Below are positions 52,517 through 63,850 of a stretch of 64,000 bases of DNA, piece by piece. The position numbers were made by a program, and so were the translations under genes. Under the pieces are notes generated by a model, which saw only the letters and a program-made list of their open reading frames with translations, was not told where the DNA came from and did no database searches. Within the stretch, counting starts at the first letter, position 1. The number at the start of each line of letters is the position of its first letter. This DNA is from Coriaria nepalensis (lineage: Eukaryota > Streptophyta > Magnoliopsida > Cucurbitales > Coriariaceae), in contig CP114481.1 of the NCBI GenBank assembly GCA_027186245.1, positions 53,328,569-53,392,568 on the forward strand, written 5' to 3'.

Positions 52517-55500
52517 AAACGAATTGAGAGCTTCAAACAAATCTAATTTCCGAGCAATAATTTTTTTAGAGCGTTGGAGCTTGAGAGAGATAAAATGGTG
52601 AATGAATAAGATAAAAAAAATACAAACTAAAATTAGACAAATTTCCAAAAATTTACAAGAAAATCAACGGGCAATAAAAAATCTAGAAAAGAGTTTTGCG
52701 GAATGAAGTACTTTCATGCAAACGAATGGAAATGAGTAAGAAATAGTACCTGATATGAAAACGAATAGAGAGCTTCAAACAAATCTAATTGCCGAACAAT
52801 AATATTTTTAGAGCTTTGGAGCTTGAGAGAGATAAAATGGTGAATGAGTAAGATAAAAATAATACAAATTAAAATTAGAAAAATTTCTAAAAATTTACAA
52901 GAAAATCAACGGGCAAGAAAAAATCTAGAAAAGAGTTTTGCGGAATGAAGTACTTTCATGCAAACGAATGGAAATGAGTAAGAAATAGTACCTGATATGA
53001 AAACGAATAGAGAGCTTCAAACAAATCTAATTTCCGAACAATAATATTTTTAGAGCTTTGGAGCTTGAGAGAGATAAAATGGTGAATGAGTAAGATAAAA
53101 ATAATACAAATTAAAATTAGAAAAATTTCTAAAAATTTACAAGAAAATCAACGGGCAAGAAAAAATCTAGAAAAGAGTTTTGCGGAATGAAGTACTTTCA
53201 TGCAAACGAATGAAAATGAGTAAGAAATAGTACATGATATGAAAACGAATTGAGAGCTTCAAACAAATCTAATTTCCGAACAATAATTTTTCTAGAGCTT
53301 TGGAGCTTGAGAGAGATAAAATGGTGAATGAATAAGATAAAAATAATACAAATTAAAATTAGACAAATTTCCAAAAATTTACAAGAAAATCAACGGGCAT
53401 GAAAAAATCTAGAAAAGAGTTTTGCGGAATGAAGTACTTTCATGCAAACGAATGGAAATGAGTAAGAAATAGTACCTGATATGAAAACGAATAGAGAGCT
53501 TCAAACAAATCTAATTTCCGAACAATAATATTTTTAGAGCTTTGGAGCTTGAGAGAGATAAAATGGTGAATGAGTAAGATAAAAATAATACAAATTAAAA
53601 TTAGAAAAATTTCTAAAAATTTACAAGAAAATCAACGGGCAAGAAAAAATCTAGAAAAGAGTTTTGCGGAATGAAGTACTTTCATGCAAACGAATGAAAA
53701 TGAGTAAGAAATAGTACATGATATGAAAACAAATTGAGAGCTTCAAACAAATCTAATTTCCGAGCAATAATTTTTTTAGAGCGTTGGAGCTTGAGAGAGA
53801 TAAAATGGTGAATGAATAAGATAAAAATAATACAAATTAAAATTAGACAAAATTCTAAAAATTTACAAGAAAATCAACGGGCAATAAAAAATCTAGAAAA
53901 GAGTTTTGCGGAATGAAGTACTTTCATGCAAACGAATGAAAATGAGTAAGAAATAGTACCTCATATGAAAACGAATAGAGAGCTTCAAACAAATCTAATT
54001 TCCGAACAATAATATTTTTAGAGCTTTGGAGCTTGAGAGAGATAAAATGGTGAATGAGTAAGATAAAAATAATACAAATTAAAATTAGACAAATTTCTAA
54101 AAATTTACAAGAAAATCAACGGGCAAGAAAAGATCTAGAAAAGAGTTTTGCGGAATGAAGTACTTTCATGCAAACGAAAGAAAATGAGTAAGAAATAGTA
54201 CATGATATGAAAACGAATTGAGAGCTTCAAACAAATCTAATTTCCGAACAATAATTTTTTTAGAGCGTTGGAGCCTGAGAGAGATAAAATGGTGAATGAG
54301 TAAGATAAAAATAATACAAATTAAAATTAGACAAATTTCTAAAAATTTACAAGAAAATCAACGGGCAAGAAAAAATCTAGAAAAGAGTTTTGCGGAATGA
54401 AGTACTTTCGTGCAAACGAATGAAAATGAGTAAGAAATAGTACCTCATATGAAAACGAATTGAGAGCTTCAAACAAATCTAATTTCCGAGCAATAATTTT
54501 TTTAGAGCGTTGGAGCTTGAGAGAGATAAAATGGTGAATGAATAAGATAAAAATAATACAAATTAAAATTAGACAAATTTCCAAAAATTTACAAGAAAAT
54601 CAACGGGCAATAAAAAATCTGGAAAAGAGTTTTGCGGAATGAAGTACTTTCATGCAAACGAATGAAAATGAGTAAGAAATAGTACCTGATATGAAAACGA
54701 ATTGAGAGCTTCAAACAAATCTAATTTCCGAGCAATAATTTTTTTAGAGCGTTGGAGCTTGAGAGAGATAAAATGGTGAATGAATAAGATAAAAAAAATA
54801 CAAACTAAAATTAGACAAATTTCCAAAAATTTACAAGAAAATCAACGGGCAATAAAAAATCTAGAAAAGAGTTTTGCGGAATGAAGTACTTTCATGCAAA
54901 CGAATGGAAATGAGTAAGAAATAGTACCTGATATGAAAACGAATAGAGAGCTTCAAACAAATCTAATTGCCGAACAATAATATTTTTAGAGCTTTGGAGC
55001 TTGAGAGAGATAAAATGGTGAATGAGTAAGATAAAAATAATACAAATTAAAATTAGAAAAATTTCTAAAAATTTACAAGAAAATCAACGGGCAAGAAAAA
55101 ATCTAGAAAAGAGTTTTGCGGAATGAAGTACTTTCATGCAAACGAATGGAAATGAGTAAGAAATAGTACCTGATATGAAAACGAATAGAGAGCTTCAAAC
55201 AAATCTAATTTCCGAACAATAATATTTTTAGAGCTTTGGAGCTTGAGAGAGATAAAATGGTGAATGAGTAAGATAAAAATAATACAAATTAAAATTAGAA
55301 AAATTTCTAAAAATTTACAAGAAAATCAACGGGCAAGAAAAAATCTAGAAAAGAGTTTTGCGGAATGAAGTACTTTCATGCAAACGAATGAAAATGAGTA
55401 AGAAATAGTACATGATATGAAAACGAATTGAGAGCTTCAAACAAATCTAATTTCCGAACAATAATTTTTCTAGAGCTTTGGAGCTTGAGAGAGATAAAAT

Positions 55501-55930
55501 GGTGAATGAATAAGATAAAAATAATACAAATTAAAATTAGACAAATTTCCAAAAATTTACAAGAAAATCAACGGGCATGAAAAAATCTAGAAAACAGTTT
55601 TGCGGAATGAAGTACTTTCATGCAAACGAATGGAAATGAGTAAGAAATAGTACCTGATATGAAAACGAATAGAGAGCTTCAAACAAATCTAATTTCCGAA
55701 CAATAATATTTTTAGAGCTTTGGAGCTTGAGAGAGATAAAATGGTGAATGAGTAAGATAAAAATAATACAAATTAAAATTAGAAAAATTTCTAAAAATTT
55801 ACAAGAAAATCAACGGGCAAGAAAAAATCTAGAAAAGAGTTTTGCGGAATGAAGTACTTTCATGCAAACGAATGAAAATGAGTAAGAAATAGTACATGAT
55901 ATGAAAACGAATTGAGAGCTTCAAACAAAT
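51810..55930 (+). repeat. Tandem 9-monomer higher-order repeat (2178 bp), two copies
   Basis: Copy 1 (about 51810-53750) matches copy 2 (about 53988-55930) at exactly 2178 bp. Rare shared markers are GGAGCCTGAGAG (52090 and 54268), TTTCGTGC, GATAAAAAAAATACAAAC (52606 and 54784), CTAATTGCCGAAC (52786 and 54964), AACGAATGGAAATGAG and AATTTTTCTAGAGC. Inside each copy the AACGAATGGAAATGAG/GAATAGAGAG monomer is repeated at 242 bp and again farther on. A single difference noticed is AAAAGAGTTTT near 53413 against AAAACAGTTTT near 55591. Confidence 0.85.
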
Positions 55931-56274
55931 CTAATTTCCGAATAATAATATTTTTAGAGCGTTGGAGCTTGAGAGAGATAAAATGGTGAATGAATAAGAT
56001 AAAAATAATACAAATTAAAATTAGACAAAGTTCCAAAAATTTACAAGAAAATCAACGTGCAAGAAAAATCTAGAAAAGGGTTTTGCATAATGCAGTACTT
56101 TCATGCAAACGAATGAAAATGAGTAAGAAATAGTACCTGATATGAAAACGAATTGAGAGCTTCAAACAAATCTAATATCCGAACAGTAATTTTTTTAGAG
56201 CTTTGGAGCTTGAGAGAGATAAAATGGTGAATGAATAAGATAAAAATAATGTAAATTAAAATTAGACATATTTC

Positions 56275-59200
56275 CAAAAAGTTACAAGAAAATCGACTGG
56301 CAATAAAAAATCTAGAAAAGAGTTTTGCGGAATGAAGTACTTTCATGCAAACGAATGAAAAAGAGTAAGAAATAGTACCTCATATGAAAACGAATTGAGA
56401 GCGTTAAACAAATCTAATTTCCGAACAATAATTTTTTTAGAGCATTGGAGTTGAGAGAGATAAAATGGTGAATGAATAAGATAAAAATAATGTAAATTAA
56501 AATTAGACAAAGTTCCAAAAATTTACAAGAAAATCAACGGGCAAAAAAAAATCTAGAAAAGAGTTTTGCGGAATGAAGTACTTTCATGCAAACGAATGAA
56601 AATGAGTAAGAAATAGTACCTCATATGAAAACGAATTGAGAGCTTCAAACAAATCTAATTTCCGAGCAATTATTTTTTTAGAGCTTTGGAGCTTGAGAGA
56701 TATAAAATGGTGAATGAATAAGATAAAAATAATACAAACTAAAATTAGACAAATTTCCAAAAATTTACAAGAAAATCAACGGGCAATAAAAAATATAGAA
56801 AAGAGTTTTGCGGAATGAAGTACTTTCATGCAAACGAATGAAAATGAGTAAGAAATAGTACCTCATATGAAAACGAATTGAGAGCTTCAAACAAATCTAA
56901 TTTCCGAACAATAATATTTTTAGAGCTTTGGAGCTTGAGAGAGATAAAATGGTGAATGAGTAAGATAAAAATAATACAAATTAAAATTAGACAAATTTCT
57001 AAAAATTTACAAGAAAATCAACGGGCAAGAAAAGATCTAGAAAAGAGTTTTGCGGACTGAAGTACTTTCATGCAAACGAAAGAAAATGAGTAAGAAATAG
57101 TACATGATATGAAAACGAATTGAGAGCTTCAAACAAATCTAATTTCCGAACAATAATTTTTTTAGAGCGTTGGAGCTTGAGAGAGATAAAATGGTGAATG
57201 AATAAGATAAAAATAATACAAATAAAAATTAGACAAATTTCCAAAAATTTACAAGAAAATCAACGGGCAAGAAAAAATCTAGAAAAGAGTTTTGCGGAAT
57301 GATGTACTTTCATGCAAACGAATGAAAATGAGTAACAAATAGTACCTGATATGAAAACAAATTGCGAGCTTCAAATAAATCTAATTTCCGAACAATAATT
57401 TTTTTAGAGCTTTGGAGCTTGAGAGAGATAAAGTGGTGAATGAATAAGATAAAAATAATACAAATTAAAATTAGACAAATTTCCAAAAAGTTACAAGAAA
57501 ATCGACTGGCAATAAAAAATCTAGAAAAGAGTTTTGCGGAATGAAGTACTTTCATGCAAACGAATGAAAAAGAGTAAGAAATAGTACCTCATATGAAAAC
57601 GAATTGAGAGCGTTAAACAAATCTAATTTCCGAACAATAATTTTTTTAGAGCATTGGAGTTGAGAGAGATAAAATGGTGAATGAATAAGATAAAAATAAT
57701 GTAAATTAAAATAAGACAAAGTTCCAAAAATTTACAAGAAAATCAACGTGCAAAAAAAAATCTAGAAAAGAGTTTTGCGGAATGAAGTACTTTCATGCAA
57801 ATGAATGAAAATGAGTAAGAAATAGTACCTCATATGAAAACGAATTGAGAGCTTCAAACAAATCTAATTTCCGAACAATAATATTTTTAGAGCTTTGGAG
57901 CTTGAGAGAGATAAAATGGTGAATGAATAAGGTAAAAATGATACAAATTAAAATTAGACAAAGTTCCAAAAATTTACAAGAATATCAACGGGCAAGAAAA
58001 ATCGAGAAAAGAGTTTTGCAGAATGATGTACTTTCATGCAAACGAATGAAAATGAGCAAGAAATAGTACCTGATATGAAAACAAATTGCGAGCTTCAAAC
58101 AAATCTAATTTCCGAACAATAATTTTTTTAGAGCGTTGGAGCTTGAGAGAGATAAAATAGTGAATAAATATGATAAAAATAATACAAATTAAAATTAGAC
58201 AAATTTCCAAAAATTTACAAGAAAATCAACGGGCAAGAAAAAATCTAGAAAAGAGTTTTGCGGAATGATGTACTTTCATGCAAACGAATGAAAATGAGTA
58301 ACAAATAGTACATGATATGAAAACGAATTGAGAGCTTCAAACAAATCTAATTTCCGAACAATAATTTTTTTAGAGCGTTGGAGCTTGAGAGAGATAAAAT
58401 GGTGACTGAATAAGATAAAAATAATACAAATTAAAATTAGACAAATTTCCAAAAATTTACAAGAAAATCAACGAGCAAGAAAAAATCTAGAAAAGAGTTT
58501 TGCAGAATGAAGTACTTTCATGCAAACGAATGAAAAAGAGTAAGAAATAGTACCTCATATGAAAACGAATTGAGAGCGTCAAACAAATCTAATTTCCGAA
58601 CAATAATTTTTTTAGAGCATTGGAGTTGAGAGAGATAAAATGGTGAATCAATAAGATAAAAATAATGTAAATTAAAATTAGACAAAGTTCCAAAAATTTA
58701 CAAGAAAATCAACGTGCAAAAAAAAATCTAGAAAAGAGTTTTGCGGAATGAAGTACTTTCATGCAAACGAATGAAAATGAGTAAGAAATAGTACCTCATA
58801 TGAAAACGAATTGAGAGCTTCAAACAAATCTAATTTCCGAGCAATAATTTTTTTAGAGCGTTGGAGCTTGAGAGAGATAAAATGGTGAATGAATAAGATA
58901 AAAATAATACAAACTAAAATTAGACAAATTTCCAAAAATTTACAAGAAAATCAACGGGCAATAAAAAATCTAGAAAAGAGTTTTGCGGAATGAAGTACTT
59001 TCATGCAAACGAATGAAAATGAGTAAGAAATAGTACCTCATATGAAAACGAACTGAGAGCTTCAAACAAATCTAATTTCCGAACAATAATTTTTTTAGAG
59101 CTTCGGAGCTTGAGAGAGATAAAATGGTGAATGAATAAGGTAAAAATGATACAAATTAAAATTAGACAAAGTTCCAAAAATTTACAAGAATATCAACGGG

Positions 59201-61221
59201 CAAGAAAAATCGAGAAAAGAGTTTTGCAGAATGATGTACTTTCATGCAAACGAATGAAAATGAGTAAGAAATAGTACCTGATATGAAAACAAATTGCGAG
59301 CTTCAAACAAATCTAATTTCCGAACAATAATTTTTTTAGAGCGTTGGAGCTTGAGAGAGATAAAATGGTGAATGAATAAGATAAAAATAATACAAATTAA
59401 AATTAGACAAATTTCCAAAAATTTACAAGAAAATCAACGGGCAAGAAAAAATCTAGAAAAGAGTTTTGCGTAATGATGTACTTTCATGCAAACGAATGAA
59501 AATGAGTAACAAATAGTACATGATATGAAAACGAATTGAGAGCTTCAAACAAATCTAATTTCCGAACAATAATTTTTTTAGAGCGTTGGAGCTTGAGAGA
59601 GATAAAATGGTGAATGAATAAGATAAAAATAATACAAATAAAAATTAGACAAATTTCCAAAAATTTACAAGAAAATCAACGGGCAAGAAAAAATCTAGAA
59701 AAGAGTTTTGCGGAATGATGTACTTTCATGCAAACGAATGAAAATGAGTAACAAATAGTACCTGATATGAAAACAAATTGCGAGCTTCAAATAAATCTAA
59801 TTTCCGAACAATAATTTTTTTAGAGCTTTGGAGCTTGAGAGAGATAAAGTGGTGAATGAATAAGATAAAAATAATACAAATTAAAATTAGACAAATTTCC
59901 AAAAAGTTACAAGAAAATCGACTGGCAATAAAAAATCTAGAAAAGAGTTTTGCGGAATGAAGTACTTTCATGCAAACGAATGAAAAAGAGTAAGAAATAG
60001 TACCTCATATGAAAACGAATTGAGAGCGTTAAACAAATCTAATTTCCGAACAATAATTTTTTTAGAGCATTGGAGTTGAGAGAGATAAAATGGTGAATGA
60101 ATAAGATAAAAATAATGTAAATTAAAATTAGACAAAGTTCCAAAAATTTACAAGAAAATCAACGGGCAAAAAAAAATCTAGAAAAGAGTTTTGCGGAATG
60201 AAATACTTTCATGCAAACGAATGAAAATGAGTAAGAAATAGTACCTCATATGAAAACGAATTGAGAGCTTCAAACAAATCTAATTTCCGAGCAATTATTT
60301 TTTTAGAGCTTTGGAGCTTGAGAGAGATAAAATGGTGAATGAATAAGATAAAAATAATACAAACTAAAATTAGACAAATTTCCAAAAATTTACAAGAAAA
60401 TCAACGGGCAATAAAAAATCTAGAAAAGAGTTTTGCGGAATGAAGTACTTTCATGCAAACGAATGAAAATGAGTAAGAAATAGTACCTCATATGAAAACG
60501 AATTGAGAGCTTCAAACAAATCTAATTTCCGAACAATAATATTTTTAGAGCTTTGGAGCTTGAGAGAGATAAAATGGTGAATGAGTAAGATAAAAATAAT
60601 ACAAATTAAAATTAGACAAATTTCTAAAAATTTACAAGAAAATCAACGGGCAAGAAAAGATCTAGAAAAGAGTTTTGCGGAATGAAGTACTTTCATGCAA
60701 ACGAAAGAAAATGAGTAAGAAATAGTACATGATATGAAAACGAATTGAGAGCTTCAAACAAATCTAATTTCCGAACAATAATTTTTTTAGAGCGTTGGAG
60801 CCTGAGAGAGATAAAATGGTGAATGAGTAAGATAAAAATAATACAAATTAAAATTAGACAAATTTCTAAAAATTTACAAGAAAATCAACGGGCAAGAAAA
60901 AATCTAGAAAAGAGTTTTGCGGAATGAAGTACTTTCGTGCAAACGAATGAAAATGAGTAAGAAATAGTACCTCATATGAAAACGAATTGAGAGCTTCAAA
61001 CAAATCTAATTTCCGAGCAATAATTTTTTTAGAGCGTTGGAGCTTGAGAGAGATAAAATGGTGAATGAATAAGATAAAAATAATACAAATTAAAATTAGA
61101 CAAATTTCCAAAAATTTACAAGAAAATCAACGGGCAATAAAAAATCTGGAAAAGAGTTTTGCGGAATGAAGTACTTTCATGCAAACGAATGAAAATGAGT
61201 AAGAAATAGTACCTGATATGA
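56275..61221 (+). repeat. Large segmental duplication (8705-bp offset), copy 2
   Basis: This is the second copy of 47570-52516, 36 monomers downstream. To its left, the monomers at about 55930-56275 are an unusual hybrid: AATAATAATATTTTT, CGTGCAAGAAAAATC, GGGTTTTGCATAATGCAG and AATATCCGAACAGTAATT, resembling zone C subfamilies. Both ends of this copy therefore coincide with out-of-place monomers. Confidence 0.9.
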
Positions 61222-63366
61222 AGACGAATGGAGAGCTTCAAACAAATTTTATTTCCGAACCCTCAGTTTTTTTGACCGTTGGAGCTTTAGAGAGATAAAA
61301 TGGTGAATGAATAAGGTAAAAATGATACAAATTAAAATTAGACAAAGTTCCAAAAATTTACAAGAATATCAACGGGCAAGAAAAATCGAGAAAAGAGTTT
61401 TGCAGAATGATGTACTTTCATGCAAACGAATGAAAATGAGTAAGAAATAGTACCTGATATGAAAACAAATTGCGAGCTTCAAACAAATCTAATTTCCGAA
61501 CAATAATTTTTTTAGAGCGTTGGAGCTTGAGAGAGATAAAATGGTGAATGAATAAGATAAAAATAATACAAATTAAAATTAGACAAATTTCCAAAAATTT
61601 ACAAGAAAATCAACGGGCAAGAAAAAATCTAGAAAAGAGTTTTGCGTAATGATGTACTTTCATGCAAACGAATGAAAATGAGTAACAAATAGTACATGAT
61701 ATGAAAACGAATTGAGAGCTTCAAACAAATCTAATTTCCGAACAATAATTTTTTTAGAGCGTTGGAGCTTGAGAGAGATAAAATGGTGAATGAATAAGAT
61801 AAAAATAATACAAATAAAAATTAGACAAATTTCCAAAAATTTACAAGAAAATCAACGGGCAAGAAAAAATCTAGAAAAGAGTTTTGCGGAATGATGTACT
61901 TTCATGCAAACGAATGAAAATGAGTAACAAATAGTACCTGATATGAAAACAAATTGCGAGCTTCAAATAAATCTAATTTCCGAACAATAATTTTTTTAGA
62001 GCTTTGGAGCTTGAGAGAGATAAAGTGGTGAATGAATAAGATAAAAATAATACAAATTAAAATTAGACAAATTTCCAAAAAGTTACAAGAAAATCGACTG
62101 GCAATAAAAAATCTAGAAAAGAGTTTTGCGGAATGAAGTACTTTCATGCAAACGAATGAAAAAGAGTAAGAAATAGTACCTCATATGAAAACGAATTGAG
62201 AGCGTTAAACAAATCTAATTTCCGAACAATAATTTTTTTAGAGCATTGGAGTTGAGAGAGATAAAATGGTGAATGAATAAGATAAAAATAATGTAAATTA
62301 AAATTAGACAAAGTTCCAAAAATTTACAAGAAAATCAACGGGCAAAAAAAAATCTAGAAAAGAGTTTTGCGGAATGAAATACTTTCATGCAAACGAATGA
62401 AAATGAGTAAGAAATAGTACCTCATATGAAAACGAATTGAGAGCTTCAAACAAATCTAATTTCCGAGCAATTATTTTTTTAGAGCTTTGGAGCTTGAGAG
62501 AGATAAAATGGTGAATGAATAAGATAAAAATAATACAAACTAAAATTAGACAAATTTCCAAAAATTTACAAGAAAATCAACGGGCAATAAAAAATCTAGA
62601 AAAGAGTTTTGCGGAATGAAGTACTTTCATGCAAACGAATGAAAATGAGTAAGAAATAGTACCTCATATGAAAACGAATTGAGAGCTTCAAACAAATCTA
62701 ATTTCCGAACAATAATATTTTTAGAGCTTTGGAGCTTGAGAGAGATAAAATGGTGAATGAGTAAGATAAAAATAATACAAATTAAAATTAGACAAATTTC
62801 TAAAAATTTACAAGAAAATCAACGGGCAAGAAAAGATCTAGAAAAGAGTTTTGCGGAATGAAGTACTTTCATGCAAACGAAAGAAAATGAGTAAGAAATA
62901 GTACATGATATGAAAACGAATTGAGAGCTTCAAACAAATCTAATTTCCGAACAATAATTTTTTTAGAGCGTTGGAGCCTGAGAGAGATAAAATGGTGAAT
63001 GAGTAAGATAAAAATAATACAAATTAAAATTAGACAAATTTCTAAAAATTTACAAGAAAATCAACGGGCAAGAAAAAATCTAGAAAAGAGTTTTGCGGAA
63101 TGAAGTACTTTCGTGCAAACGAATGAAAATGAGTAAGAAATAGTACCTCATATGAAAACGAATTGAGAGCTTCAAACAAATCTAATTTCCGAGCAATAAT
63201 TTTTTTAGAGCGTTGGAGCTTGAGAGAGATAAAATGGTGAATGAATAAGATAAAAATAATACAAATTAAAATTAGACAAATTTCCAAAAATTTACAAGAA
63301 AATCAACGGGCAATAAAAAATCTGGAAAAGAGTTTTGCGGAATGAAGTACTTTCATGCAAACGAAA
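59113..63366 (+). repeat. Tandem 9-monomer duplication (2176 bp), two near-identical copies
   Basis: Copy 1 (59113-61190) matches copy 2 (61289-63366) at +2176 bp with no difference noticed by eye. GCGTAATGATG, CGACTGGCAATAAAA, GAAATACTTTCATGC (60199 and 62375) and GGAGCCTGAGAG all recur. The left limit is where GCTTGAGAG in copy 1 faces GCTTTAGAG in copy 2. The right limit is where AACGAATGAAAATG faces AACGAAAGAAAATG. The seam contains the zone A-like patch. This looks like one of the latest events in the window. Confidence 0.9.
61151..61315 (+). repeat. Zone A-like patch inside zone E (chimeric monomer)
   Basis: These 165 bases are identical to 1697-1861. The informative part is about 61222-61289: GAAGACGAATGGAGAG, AAATTTTATTTCC, ACCCTCAGTTTTTTTGACC and GAGCTTTAGAG, none of which I found anywhere else to the right of zone A. 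Immediately left is the zone E junction AATCTGGAAAAG, and immediately right is the zone E variant AATAAGGTAAAAATGATAC. The patch occupies part of one monomer and keeps the 242-bp phase. It sits at the seam between the two copies of the 2176-bp duplication and at the right end of the 8705-bp duplication. Gene conversion, template switching or an assembly misjoin could each produce it. Confidence 0.85.
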
Positions 63367-63850
63367 GAAAATGAGTAAGAAATAGTACATGATATGAAAA
63401 CGAATTGAGAGCTTCAAACAAATCTAATTTCCGAACAATAATTTTTTTAGAGCGTTGGAGCCTGAGAGAGATAAAATGGTGAATGAGTAAGATAAAAATA
63501 ATACAAATTAAAATTAGACAAATTTCTAAAAATTTACAAGAAAATCAACGGGCAAGAAAAAATCTAGAAAAGAGTTTTGCGGAATGAAGTACTTTCGTGC
63601 AAACGAATGAAAATGAGTAAGAAATAGTACCTCATATGAAAACGAATTGAGAGCTTCAAACAAATCTAATTTCCGAGCAATAATTTTTTTAGAGCGTTGG
63701 AGCTTGAGAGAGATAAAATGGTGAATGAATAAGATAAAAATAATACAAATTAAAATTAGACAAATTTCCAAAAATTTACAAGAAAATCAACGGGCAATAA
63801 AAAATCTGGAAAAGAGTTTTGCGGAATGAAGTACTTTCATGCAAACGAAT
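62842..63850 (+). repeat. Tandem dimer duplication (484 bp)
   Basis: Sequence from 62842 to about 63366 is repeated at 63326-63850 with an offset of exactly two monomers. Markers AACGAAAGAAAATG, TAGTACATGAT, GGAGCCTGAGAG, TTTCGTGC and AATCTGGAAAAG recur in the same order. It overlaps the end of the 2176-bp duplication and is younger than it, because it copies the TCTGGAAAAG junction of that unit. Confidence 0.85.
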
